A program made the position numbers and the translations under genes. Below are positions 51,101 through 63,692 of a stretch of 64,000 nt of DNA, piece by piece. The notes beneath the pieces were generated by a model, which had not been told where the DNA came from, made no database searches, and saw only the letters and a program-made list of their open reading frames with translations. Numbering within the stretch: the stretch's first letter is position 1; each line of letters opens with the position of its first letter. This DNA is from Budorcas taxicolor (taxonomy: Eukaryota; Chordata; Mammalia; Artiodactyla; Bovidae): the NCBI RefSeq assembly GCF_023091745.1, contig NW_026291482.1:930001-994000 (forward strand), given 5' to 3'.

Positions 51101-53900
51101 GCGGAAATGGGCCTCATCTCGCCTGGAGGGGAGAACCTCCTGGATTTTCTCGAGTTGCGGCAGGTCTTCTCGAGTTACGACGGGGACCTCAGGGACCCGC
51201 TCTGGTGGCCTCAGGAAAGGCCAGTCCCCATGCGAGTTGCTAGGGGACCTCTCGGGATTCCTCTCCCGTCCATGCCGGGGCCTCAGTCCTTGTGTGGAGT
51301 CGGGGCCGGAACCTGAGGATTCCTCTCCAGTGTTGCCATGGATCTTGGGGTGCTTCTGAGTCTCCCCAGGGGAGTCAGGCCTCGTCTCGAGTGGGGGCAT
51401 GCACGTGCGCTTTCCTCCCGAGCTGCAGCAGTAGTGTCACGCTTCCTGTCACGTGGATCAAGGGATCTGTGGCTTTCCCTCGAGGCTGTCCCTCGAGGCT
51501 TTCCCGCGAGGCTTTCCCACAGGGCTGTGCCACGTGCCACCTTGGTGGGAGTCGATCCTCGGCGTGAAAGACGAGCCGGTGAAGGGAAAAGAGGTTCCTC
51601 TGGAATGGACTGAGACATCTGGGGGACTCTTGGAATGGTGGCACGACCCTGGAGTTCCTCTCGCCGTTCCTGTTGAGAGGGCCTCCTCTTGAGATGCGAC
51701 GGGAACGCCGGGAACTCTTTCCCGACGAAGCAGGGAAAGGATCCCTCATCTCGAGCTACGAGGCGGAAACGGGGCTCCTCTGGATGTGGGCGGGACCCTC
51801 GTGATTCCTCTCGAGTGGAGACGGCTAGGTCGGGGAACTTCTTGATTTGCACCAAGGGTGTGAAGGACCCTTTCGAAGTTCCAGAGGTGAGGTGTGATCA
51901 GCCTCGAGACGCCTCAGCGGAAATGGGCCTCATCTCGCCTGGAGGGGAGAACCTCCTGGATTTTCTCGAGTTGCGGCAGGTCTTCTCGAGTTACGACGGG
52001 GACCTCAGGGACCCGCTCTGGTGGCCTCAGGAAAGGCCAGTCCCCATGCGAGTTGCTAGGGGACCTCTCGGGATTCCTCTCCCGTCCATGCCGGGGCCTC
52101 AGTCCTTGTGTGGAGTCGGGGCCGGAACCTGAGGATTCCTCTCCAGTGTTGCCATGGATCTTGGGGTGCTTCTGAGTCTCCCCAGGGGAGTCAGGCCTCG
52201 TCTCGAGTGGGGGCATGCACGTGTGCTTTCCTCCCGAGCTGCAGCAGTAGTGTCACGCTTCCTGTCACGTGGATCAAGGGATCTGTGGCTTTCCCTCGAG
52301 GCTGTCCCTCGAGGCTTTCCCGCGAGGCTTTCCCACAGGGCTGTGCCACGTGCCACCTTGGTGGGAGTCGATCCTCGGCGTGAAAGACGAGCCGGTGAAG
52401 GGAAAAGAGGTTCCTCTGGAATGGACTGAGACATCTGGGGGACTCTTGGAATGGTGGCACGACCCTGGAGTTCCTCTCGCCGTTCCTGTTGAGAGGGCCT
52501 CCTCTTGAGATGCGACGGGAACGCCGGGAACTCTTTCCCGACGAAGCAGGGAAAGGATCCCTCATCTCGAGCTACGAGGCGGAAACGGGGCTCCTCTGGA
52601 TGTGGGCGGGACCCTCGTGATTCCTCTCGAGTGGAGACGGCTAGGTCGGGGAACTTCTTGATTTGCACCAAGGGTGTGAAGGACCCTTTCGAAGTTCCAG
52701 AGGTGAGGTGTGATCAGCCTCGAGACGCCTCAGCGGAAATGGGCCTCATCTCGCCTGGAGGGGAGAACCTCCTGGATTTTCTCGAGTTGCGGCAGGTCTT
52801 CTCGAGTTACGACGGGGACCTCAGGGACCCGCTCTGGTGGCCTCAGGAAAGGCCAGTCCCCATGCGAGTTGCTAGGGGACCTCTCGGGATTCCTCTCCCG
52901 TCCATGCCGGGGCCTCAGTCCTTGTGTGGAGTCGGGGCCGGAACCTGAGGATTCCTCTCCAGTGTTGCCATGGATCTTGGGGTGCTTCTGAGTCTCCCCA
53001 GGGGATTCAGGCCTCGTCTCGAGTGGGGGCATGCACGTGCGCTTTCCTCCCGAGCTGCAGCAGTAGTGTCACGCTTCCTGTCACGTGGATCAAGGGATCT
53101 GTGGCTTTCCCTCGAGGCTGTCCCTCGAGGCTTTCCCACGAGGCTTTCCCACAGGGCTGTGCCACGTGCCACCTTGGTGGGAGTCGATCCTCGGCGTGAA
53201 AGACGAGCCGGTGAAGGGAAAAGAGGTTCCTCTGGAATGGACTGAGACATCTGGGGGACTCTTGGAATGGTGGCACGACCCTGGAGTTCCTCTCGCCGTT
53301 CCTGTTGAGAGGGCCTCCTCTTGAGATGCGACGGGAACGCCGGGAACTCTTTCCCGACGAAGCAGGGAAAGGAACACTCATCTCGAGCTACGAGGCGGAA
53401 ACGGGACTCCTCTGGATGTGGGCGGGACCCTCGTGATTCCTCTCGAGTGGAGACGGCTAGGTCGGGGAACTTCTTGATTTGCACCAAGGGTGTGAAGGAC
53501 CCTTTCGAAGTTCCAGAGGTGAGGTGTGATCAGCCTGGAGACGCCTCAGCGGAAATGGGCCTCATCTCGCCTGGAGGGGAGAACCTCCTGGATTTTCTCG
53601 AGTTGCGGCAGGTCTTCTCGAGTTACGACGGGGACCTCAGGGACCCGCTCTGGTGGCCTCAGGAAAGGCCAGTCCCCATGCGAGTTGCTAGGGGACCTCT
53701 CGGGATTCCTCTCCCGTCCATGCCGGGGCCTCAGTCCTTGTGTGGAGTCGGGGCCGGAACCTGAGGATTCCTCTCCAGTGTTGCCATGGATCTTGGGGTG
53801 CTTCTGAGTCTCCCCAGGGGATTCAGGCCTCGTCTCGAGTGGGGGCATGCACGTGCGCTTTCCTCCCGAGCTGCAGCAGTAGTGTCACGCTTCCTGTCAC
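48189..53900. repeat. Higher-order repeat copy 2: seven monomers, 5712 bp (M60-M66)
   Basis: Second copy of the seven-unit block. Differences from copy 1 that I noticed are the standard first half of M61, cctggag (about 51087) against cctcgag, the gtgtgct change at 52224, and ggggattcagg at 53822, where copy 1 keeps ggggagtcagg. Only about five differences are seen over the last 4.3 kb of the pair, so the duplication is recent compared with the age of the subtypes. Confidence 0.8.
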
Positions 53901-56900
53901 GTGGATCAAGGGATCTGTGGCTTTCCCTCGAGGCTGTCCCTCGAGGCTTTCCCACGAGGCTTTCCCACAGGGCTGTGCCACGTGCCACCTTGGTGGGAGT
54001 CGATCCTCGGCGTGAAAGACGAGCCGGTGAAGGGAAAAGAGGTTCCTCTGGAATGGACTGAGACATCTGGGGGACTCTTGGAATGGTGGCACGACCCTGG
54101 AGTTCCTCTCGCCGTTCCTGTTGAGAGGGCCTCCTCTTGAGATGCGACGGGAACGCCGGGAACTCTTTCCCGACGAAGCAGGGAAAGGAACCCTCATCTC
54201 GAGCTACGAGGCGGAAACGGGGCTCCTCTGGATGTGGGCGGGACCCTCGTGATTCCTCTCGAGTGGAGACGGCTAGGTCGGGGAACTTCTTGATTTGCAC
54301 CAAGGGTGTGAAGGACCCTTTCGAAGTTCCAGAGGTGAGGTGTGATCAGCCTGGAGACGCCTCAGCGGAAATGGGCCTCATCTCGCCTGGAGGGGAGAAC
54401 CTCCTGGATTTTCTCGAGTTGCGGCAGGTCTTCTCGAGTTACGACGGGGACCTCAGGGACCCGCTCTGGTGGCCTCAGGAAAGGCCAGTCCCCATGCGAG
54501 TTGCTAGGGGACCTCTCGGGATTCCTCTCCCGTCCATGCCGGGGCCTCAGTCCTTGTGTGGAGTCGGGGCCGGAACCTGAGGATTCCTCTCCAGTGTTGC
54601 CATGGATCTTGGGGTGCTTCTGAGTCTCCCCAGGGGAGTCAGGCCTCGTCTCGAGTGGGGGCATGCACGTGCGCTTTCCTCCCGAGCTGCAGCAGTAGTG
54701 TCACGCTTCCTGTCACGTGGATCAAGGGATCTGTGGCTTTCCCTCGAGGCTGTCCCTCGAGGCTTTCCCGCGAGGCTTTCCCACAGGGCTGTGCCACGTG
54801 CCACCTTGGTGGGAGTCGATCCTCGGCGTGAAAGACGAGCCGGTGAAGGGAAAAGAGGTTCCTCTGGAATGGACTGAGACATCTGGGGGACTCTTGGAAT
54901 GGTGGCACGACCCTGGAGTTCCTCTCGCCGTTCCTGTTGAGAGGGCCTCCTCTTGAGATGCGACGGGAACGCCGGGAACTCTTTCCCGACGAAGCAGGGA
55001 AAGGATCCCTCATCTCGAGCTACGAGGCGGAAACGGGGCTCCTCTGGATGTGGGCGGGACCCTCGTGATTCCTCTCGAGTGGAGACGGCTAGGTCGGGGA
55101 ACTTCTTGATTTGCACCAAGGGTGTGAAGGACCCTTTCGAAGTTCCAGAGGTGAGGTGTGATCAGCCTCGAGACGCCTCAGCGGAAATGGGCCTCATCTC
55201 GCCTGGAGGGGAGAACCTCCTGGATTTTCTCGAGTTGCGGCAGGTCTTCTCGAGTTACGACGGGGACCTCAGGGACCCGCTCTGGTGGCCTCAGGAAAGG
55301 CCAGTCCCCATGCGAGTTGCTAGGGGACCTCTCGGGATTCCTCTCCCGTCCATGCCGGGGCCTCAGTCCTTGTGTGGAGTCGGGGCCGGAACCTGAGGAT
55401 TCCTCTCCAGTGTTGCCATGGATCTTGGGGTGCTTCTGAGTCTCCCCAGGGGAGTCAGGCCTCGTCTCGAGTGGGGGCATGCACGTGTGCTTTCCTCCCG
55501 AGCTGCAGCAGTAGTGTCACGCTTCCTGTCACGTGGATCAAGGGATCTGTGGCTTTCCCTCGAGGCTGTCCCTCGAGGCTTTCCCGCGAGGCTTTCCCAC
55601 AGGGCTGTGCCACGTGCCACCTTGGTGGGAGTCGATCCTCGGCGTGAAAGACGAGCCGGTGAAGGGAAAAGAGGTTCCTCTGGAATGGACTGAGACATCT
55701 GGGGGACTCTTGGAATGGTGGCACGACCCTGGAGTTCCTCTCGCCGTTCCTGTTGAGAGGGCCTCCTCTTGAGATGCGACGGGAACGCCGGGAACTCTTT
55801 CCCGACGAAGCAGGGAAAGGATCCCTCATCTCGAGCTACGAGGCGGAAACGGGGCTCCTCTGGATGTGGGCGGGACCCTCGTGATTCCTCTCGAGTGGAG
55901 ACGGCTAGGTCGGGGAACTTCTTGATTTGCACCAAGGGTGTGAAGGACCCTTTCGAAGTTCCAGAGGTGAGGTGTGATCAGCCTGGAGACGCCTCAGCGG
56001 AAATGGGCCTCATCTCGCCTGGAGGGGAGAACCTCCTGGATTTTCTCGAGTTGCGGCAGGTCTTCTCGAGTTACGACGGGGACCTCAGGGACCCGCTCTG
56101 GTGGCCTCAGGAAAGGCCAGTCCCCATGCGAGTTGCTAGGGGACCTCTCGGGATTCCTCTCCCGTCCATGCCGGGGCCTCAGTCCTTGTGTGGAGTCGGG
56201 GCCGGAACCTGAGGATTCCTCTCCAGTGTTGCCATGGATCTTGGGGTGCTTCTGAGTCTCCCCAGGGGAGTCAGGCCTCGTCTCGAGTGGGGGCATGCAC
56301 GTGCGCTTTCCTCCCGAGCTGCAGCAGTAGTGTCACGCTTCCTGTCACGTGGATCAAGGGATCTGTGGCTTTCCCTCGAGGCTGTCCCTCGAGGCTTTCC
56401 CACGAGGCTTTCCCACAGGGCTGTGCCACGTGCCACCTTGGTGGGAGTCGATCCTCGGCGTGAAAGACGAGCCGGTGAAGGGAAAAGAGGTTCCTCTGGA
56501 ATGGACTGAGACATCTGGGGGACTCTTGGAATGGTGGCACGACCCTGGAGTTCCTCTCGCCGTTCCTGTTGAGAGGGCCTCCTCTTGAGATGCGACGGGA
56601 ACGCCGGGAACTCTTTCCCGACGAAGCAGGGAAAGGAACCCTCATCTCGAGCTACGAGGCGGAAACGGGGCTCCTCTGGATGTGGGCGGGACCCTCGTGA
56701 TTCCTCTCGAGTGGAGACGGTTAGGTCGGGGAACTTCTTGATTTGCACCAAGGGTGTGAAGGACCCTTTCGAAGTTCCAGAGGTGAGGTGTGATCAGCCT
56801 CGAGACGCCTCAGCGGAAATGGGCCTCATCTCTCCTGGAGGGGAGAACCTCCTGGATTTTCTTGAGTTGCGGCAGGTCTTCTCGAGTTACGACGGGGACC

Positions 56901-57164
56901 TCAGGGACCCGCTCTGGTGGCCTCAGGAAAGGCCAGTCCCCATGCGAGTTGCTAGGGGACCTCTCGGGATTCCTCTCCCGTCCATGCCGGGGCCTCAGTC
57001 CTTGTGTGGAGTCGGGGCCGGAACCTGAGGATTCCTCTCCAGTGTTGCCATGGATCTTGGGGTGCTTCTGAGTCTCCCCAGGGGAGTCAGGCCTCGTCTC
57101 GAGTGGGGGCATGCACGTGCGCTTTCCTCCCGAGCTGCAGCAGTAGTGTCACGCTTCCTGTCAC
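53901..57164. repeat. Monomers M67-M70, partial re-copy of the seven-unit block
   Basis: M67-M69 repeat the pattern of M63-M65 exactly four units (3264 bp) later: GGAACC with cctggag, then two cccgcgagg units, the second preceded by gtgtgct (52224 and 55488). M70 carries ggttagg, tctcctgg and cttgagttg, as M53 does 17 units upstream. The block looks assembled from pieces of the seven-unit repeat and not from a whole further copy. Confidence 0.75.
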
Positions 57165-57669
57165 GTGGATCAAGGGATCTGTGGCTTTCCCTCGAGGCTG
57201 TCCCTCGAGGCTTTCCCACGAGGCTTTCCCACAGGGCTGTGCCACGTGCCACCTTGGTGGGAGTCGATCCTCGGCGTGAAAGACGAGCCGGTGAAGGGAA
57301 AAGAGGTTCCTCTGGAATGGACTGAGACATCTGGGGGACTCTTGGAATGGTGGCACGACCCTGGAGTTCCTCTCACCGTTCCTGTTGAGAGGGCCTCCTC
57401 TTGAGATGCGACGGGAACGCCGGGAACTCTTTCCCGACGAAGCAGGGAAAGGATCCCTCATCTCGAGCTACGAGGCGGAAACGGGGCTCCTCTGGATGTG
57501 GGCGGGACCCTCGTGATTCCTCTCGAGTGGAGACGGCTAGGTCGGGGAACTTCTTGATTTGCACCAAGGGTGTGAAGGACCCTTTCGAAGTTCCAGAGGT
57601 GAGGTGTGATCAGCCTCGAGACGCCTCAGCGGAAATGGGCCTCATCTCGCCTGGAGGGGAGAACCTCCT

Positions 57670-58391
57670 CGATTTTCTCGAGTTGCGGCAGGTCTTCTCG
57701 AGTTACGACGGGGACCTCAGGGACCCGCTCTGGTGGCCTCAGGAAAGGCCAGTCCCCATGCGAGTTGCTAGGGGACCTCTCGGGATTCCTCTCCCGTCCA
57801 TGCCGGGGCCTCAGTCCTTGTGTGGAGTCGGGGCCGGAACCTGAGGATTCCTCTCCAGTGTTGCCATGGATCTTGGGGTGCTTCTGAGTCTCCCCAGGGG
57901 AGTCAGGCTTCGTCTCGAGTGGGGGCATGCACGTGCGCTTTCCTCCCGAGCTGCAGCAGTAGTGTCACGCTTCCTGTCACGTGGATCAAGGGATCTGTGG
58001 CTTTCCCTCGAGGCTGTCCCTCGAGGCTTTCCCACGGGGCTTCCCCACAGGGCTGTGCCACGTGCCACCTTGGTGGGAGTCGATCCTCGGCGTGAAAGAC
58101 GAGCCGGTGAAGGGAAAAGAGATTCCTCTGGAATGGACTGAGACATCTGGGGGACTCTTGGAATGGTGGCACGACCCTGGAGTTCCTCTCGCCATTCCTG
58201 TTGAGAGGGCCTCCTCTTGAGATGCGACGGGAACGCCGGGAACTCTTTCCCGACGAAGCAGGGAAAGGATCCCTCATCTCGAGCTACGAGGCGGAAACGG
58301 GGCTCCTCTGGATGTGGGCGGGACCCTCGTGATTCCTCTCGAGTGGAGACGGCTAGGTCGGGGAACTTCTTGATTTGCACCAAGGGTGTGA
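57670..58391. repeat. Copy 1 of the M72-type unit
   Basis: Founder-like copy of the six-marker subtype described for M71-M78. Its markers run from cctcgatttt (about 57670) to gtgaaagacc (about 58391). The next unit keeps gccattcc (about 59009) but loses the rest, which fixes a right-hand exchange boundary. Confidence 0.75.
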
Positions 58392-61300
58392 AAGACCCTT
58401 TCGAAGTTCCAGAGGTGAGGTGTGATCAGCCTCGAGACGCCTCAGCGGAAATGGGCCTCATCTCGCCTGGAGGGGAGAACCTCCTGGATTTTCTCGAGTT
58501 GCGGCAGGTCTTCTCGAGTTACGACGGGGACCTCAGGGACCCGCTCTGGTGGCCTCAGGAAAGGCCAGTCCCCATGCGAGTTGCTAGGGGACCTCTCGGG
58601 ATTCCTCTCCCGTCCATGCCGGGGCCTCAGTCCTTGTGTGGAGTCGGGGCCGGAACCTGAGGATTCCTCTCCAGTGTTGCCATGGATCTTGGGGTGCTTC
58701 TGAGTCTCCCCAGGGGAGTCAGGCCTCGTCTCGAGTGGGGGCATGCACGTGCGCTTTCCTCCCGAGCTGCAGCAGTAGTGTCACGCTTCCTGTCACGTGG
58801 ATCAAGGGATCTGTGGCTTTCCCTCGAGGCTGTCCCTCGAGGCTTTCCCACGAGGCTTTCCCACAGGGCTGTGCCACGTGCCACCTTGGTGGGAGTCGAT
58901 CCTCGGCGTGAAAGACGAGCCGGTGAAGGGAAAAGAGGTTCCTCTGGAATGGACTGAGACATCTGGGGGACTCTTGGAATGGTGGCACGACCCTGGAGTT
59001 CCTCTCGCCATTCCTGTTGAGAGGGCCTCCTCTTCACATGCGACGGGAACGCCGGGAACTCTTTCCCGACGAAGCAGGGAAAGGATCCCTCATCTCGAGC
59101 TACGAGGCGGAAACGGGGCTCCTCTGGATGTGGGCGGGACCCTCGTGATTCCTCTCGAGTGGAGACGGCTAGGTCGGGGAACTTCTTGATTTGCACCAAG
59201 GGTGTGAAGGACCCTTTCGAAGTTCCAGAGGTGAGGTGTGTTCAGCCTCGAGACGCCTCAGCGGAAATGGGCCTCATCTCGCCTGGAGGGGAGAACCTCC
59301 TGGATTTTCTCGAGTTGCGGCAGGTCTTCTCGAGTTACGACGGGGACCTCAGGGACCCGCTCTGGTGGCCTCAGGAAAGGCCAGTCCCCATGCGAGTTGC
59401 TAGGGGACCTCTCGGGATTCCTCTCCCGTCCATGCCGGGGCCTCAGTCCTTGTGTGGAGTCGGGGCCGGAACCTGAGGATTCCTCTCCAGTGTTGCCATG
59501 GATCTTGGGGTGCTTCTGAGTCTCCCCAGGGGAGTCAGGCCTCGTCTCGAGTGGGGGCATGCACGTGCGCTTTCCTCCCGAGCTGCAGCAGTAGTGTCAC
59601 GCTTCCTGTCACGTGGATCAAGGGTTCTGTGGCTTTCCCTCGAGGCTGTCCCTCGAGGCTTTCCCACGAGGCTTTCCCACCGGGCTGTGCCACGTGCCAC
59701 CTTGGTGGGAGTCGATCCTCGGCGTGAAAGACGAGCCGGTGAAGGGAAAAGAGGTTCCTCTGGAATGGACTGAGACATCTGGGGGACTCTTGGAATGGTG
59801 GCACGACCCTGGAGTTCCTCTCGCCGTTCCTGTTGAGAGGGCCTCCTCTTGAGATGCGACGGGAACGCCGGGAACTCTTTCCCGACGAAGCAGGGAAAGG
59901 ATCCCTCATCTCGAGCTACGAGGCGGAAACGGGGCTCCTCTGGATGTGGGCGGGACCCTCGTGATTCCTCTCGAGTGGAGACGGCTAGGTCGGGGAACTT
60001 CTTGATTTGCACCAAGGGTGTGAAGGACCCTTTCGAAGTTCCAGAGGTGAGGTGTGATCAGCCTCGAGACGCCTCAGCGGAAATGGGCCTCATCTCGCCT
60101 GGAGGGGAGAACCTCCTGGATTTTCTCGAGTTGCGGCAGGTCTTCTCGAGTTACGACGGGGACCTCAGGGACCCGCTCTGGTGGCCTCAGGAAAGGCCAG
60201 TCCCCATGCGAGTTGCTAGGGGACCTCTCGGGATTCCTCTCCCGTCCATGCCGGGGCCTCAGTCCTTGTGTGGAGTCGGGGCCGGAACCTGAGGATTCCT
60301 CTCCAGTGTTGCCATGGATCTTGGGGTGCTTCTGAGTCTCCCCAGGGGAGTCAGGCCTCGTCTCGAGTGGGGGCATGCACGTGCGCTTTCCTCCCGAGCT
60401 GCAGCAGTAGTGTCACGCTTCCTGTCACGTGGATCAAGGGATCTGTGGCTTTCCCTCGAGGCTGTCCCTCAAGGCTTTCCCACGAGGCTTTCCCACAGGG
60501 CTGTGCCACGTGCCACCTTGGTGGGAGTCGATCCTCGGCGTGAAAGACGAGCCGGTGAAGGGAAAAGAGGTTCCTCTGGAATGGACTGAGACATCTGGGG
60601 GACTCTTGGAATGGTGGCACGACCCTGGAGTTCCTCTCGCCGTTCCTGTTGAGAGGGCCTCCTCTTCACATGCGACGGGAACGCCGGGAACTCTTTCCCG
60701 ACGAAGCAGGGAAAGTATCCCTCATCTCGAGCTACGAGGCGGAAACGGGGCTCCTCTGGATGTGGGCGGGACCCTCGTGATTCCTCTCGAGTGGAGACGG
60801 CTAGGTCGGGGAACTTCTTGATTTGCACCAAGGGTGTGAAGGACCCTTTCGAAGTTCCAGAGGTGAGGTGTGATCAGCCTCGAGACGCCTCAGCGGAAAT
60901 GGGCCTCATCTCGCCTGGAGGGGAGAACTTCCTGGATTTTCTCGAGTTGCGGCAGGTCTTCTCGAGTTACGACGGGGACCTCAGGGACCCGCTCTGGTGG
61001 CCTCAGGAAAGGCCAGTCCCCATGCGAGTTGCTAGGGGACCTCTCGGGATTCCTCTCCCGTCCATGCCGGGGCCTCAGTCCTTGTGTGGAGTCGGGGCCG
61101 GAACCTGAGGATTCCTCTCCAGTGTTGCCATGGATCTTGGGGTGCTTCTGAGTCTCCCCAGGGGAGTCAGGCCTCGTCTCGAGTGGGGGCATGCACGTGC
61201 GCTTTCCTCCCGAGCTGCAGCAGTAGTGTCACGCTTCCTGTCACGTGGATCAAGGGTTCTGTGGCTTTCCCTCGAGGCTGTCCCTCGAGGCTTTCCCACG

Positions 61301-61749
61301 AGGCTTTCCCACCGGGCTGTGCCACGTGCCACCTTGGTGGGAGTCGATCCTCGGCGTGAAAGACGAGCCGGTGAAGGGAAAAGAGGTTCCTCTGGAATGG
61401 ACTGAGACATCTGGGGGACTCTTGGAATGGTGGCACGACCCTGGAGTTCCTCTCGCCGTTCCTGTTGAGAGGGCCTCCTCTTGAGATGCGACGGGAACGC
61501 CGGGAACTCTTTCCCGACGAAGCAGGGAAAGGATCCCTCATCTCGAGCTACGAGGCGGAAACGGGGCTCCTCTGGATGTGGGCGGGACCCTCGTGATTCC
61601 TCTCGAGTGGAGACGGCTAGGTCGGGGAACTTCTTGATTTGCACCAAGGGTGTGAAGGACCCTTTCGAAGTTCCAGAGGTGAGGTGTGATCAGCCTCGAG
61701 ACGCCTCAGCGGAAATGGGCCTCATCTCGCCTGGAGGGGAGAACCTCCT

Positions 61750-63287
61750 CGATTTTCTCGAGTTGCGGCAGGTCTTCTCGAGTTACGACGGGGACCTCAG
61801 GGACCCGCTCTGGTGGCCTCAGGAAAGGCCAGTCCCCATGCGAGTTGCTAGGGGACCTCTCGGGATTCCTCTCCCGTCCATGCCGGGGCCTCAGTCCTTG
61901 TGTGGAGTCGGGGCCGGAACCTGAGGATTCCTCTCCAGTGTTGCCATGGATCTTGGGGTGCTTCTGAGTCTCCCCAGGGGAGTCAGGCTTCGTCTCGAGT
62001 GGGGGCATGCACGTGCGCTTTCCTCCCGAGCTGCAGCAGTAGTGTCACGCTTCCTGTCACGTGGATCAAGGGATCTGTGGCTTTCCCTCGAGGCTGTCCC
62101 TCGAGGCTTTCCCACGGGGCTTCCCCACAGGGCTGTGCCACGTGCCACCTTGGTGGGAGTCGATCCTCGGCGTGAAAGACGAGCCGGTGAAGGGAAAAGA
62201 GATTCCTCTGGAATGGACTGAGACATCTGGGGGACTCTTGGAATGGTGGCACGACCCTGGAGTTCCTCTCGCCATTCCTGTTGAGAGGGCCTCCTCTTGA
62301 GATGCGACGGGAACGCCGGGAACTCTTTCCCGACGAAGCAGGGAAAGGATCCCTCATCTCGAGCTACGAGGCGGAAACGGGGCTCCTCTGGATGTGGGCG
62401 GGACCCTCGTGATTCCTCTCGAGTGGAGACGGCTAGGTCGGGGAACTTCTTGATTTGCACCAAGGGTGTGAAAGACCCTTTCGAAGTTCCAGAGGTGAGG
62501 TGTGATCAGCCTCGAGACGCCTCAGCGGAAATGGGCCTCATCTCGCCTGGAGGGGAGAACCTCCTCGATTTTCTCGAGTTGCGGCAGGTCTTCTCGAGTT
62601 ACGACGGGGACCTCAGGGACCCGCTCTGGTGGCCTCAGGAAAGGCCAGTCCCCATGCGAGTTGCTAGGGGACCTCTCGGGATTCCTCTCCCGTCCATGCC
62701 GGGGCCTCAGTCCTTGTGTGGAGTCGGGGCCGGAACCTGAGGATTCCTCTCCAGTGTTGCCATGGATCTTGGGGTGCTTCTGAGTCTCCCCAGGGGAGTC
62801 AGGCTTCGTCTCGAGTGGGGGCATGCACGTGCGCTTTCCTCCCGAGCTGCAGCAGTAGTGTCACGCTTCCTGTCACGTGGATCAAGGGATCTGTGGCTTT
62901 CCCTCGAGGCTGTCCCTCGAGGCTTTCCCACGGGGCTTCCCCACAGGGCTGTGCCACGTGCCACCTTGGTGGGAGTCGATCCTCGGCGTGAAAGACGAGC
63001 CGGTGAAGGGAAAAGAGATTCCTCTGGAATGGACTGAGACATCTGGGGGACTCTTGGAATGGTGGCACGACCCTGGAGTTCCTCTCGCCATTCCTGTTGA
63101 GAGGGCCTCCTCTTGAGATGCGACGGGAACGCCGGGAACTCTTTCCCGACGAAGCAGGGAAAGGATCCCTCATCTCGAGCTACGAGGCGGAAACGGGGCT
63201 CCTCTGGATGTGGGCGGGACCCTCGTGATTCCTCTCGAGTGGAGACGGCTAGGTCGGGGAACTTCTTGATTTGCACCAAGGGTGTGA
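61750..63287. repeat. Copies 2 and 3 of the M72-type unit in direct tandem
   Basis: Two consecutive units (M77, M78) carry the full marker set: cctcgatttt at about 61750 and 62566, gtgaaagacc at about 62471 and 63287. I saw no marker difference between them. This fits single-unit tandem duplication after the five-unit transfer. Confidence 0.75.
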
Positions 63288-63692
63288 AAGACCCTTTCGA
63301 AGTTCCAGAGGTGAGGTGTGATCAGCCTCGAGACGCCTCAGCGGAAATGGGCCTCATCTCGCCTGGAGGGGAGAACCTCCTGGATTTTCTCGAGTTGCGG
63401 CAGGTCTTCTCGAGTTAAGACGGGGACCTCAGGGACCCGCTCTGGTGGCCTCAGGAAAGGCCAGTCCCCATGCGAGTTGCTAGGGGACCTCTCGGGATTC
63501 CTCTCCCGTCCATGCCGGGGCCTCAGTCCTTGTGTGGAGTCGGGGCCGGAACCTGAGGATTCCTCTCCAGTGTTGCCATGGATCTTGGGGTGCTTCTGAG
63601 TCTCCCCAGGGGAGTCAGGCCTCGTCTCGAGTGGGGGCATGCACGTGCGCTTTCCTCCCGAGCTGCAGCAGTAGTGTCACGCTTCCTGTCAC

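Larger units (their letters stand above)
57165..63692. repeat. Monomers M71-M78, recent nested duplications
   Basis: A variant set of cctcgatttt, caggcttcg, cacggggcttcccc, gagattcctc, gccattcc and gtgaaagacc occurs three times, starting near 57670, 61750 and 62566. These are 4080 bp (five units) and then 816 bp apart. Between them, two dimers (M73-M74 and M75-M76) share ttcacatg (59035, 60667) followed by agggttctg (59625, 61257), each pair 1632 bp apart. Events at three scales are nested within 6.5 kb. M71 has ctcaccgtt, otherwise seen only in M29. Confidence 0.8.
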
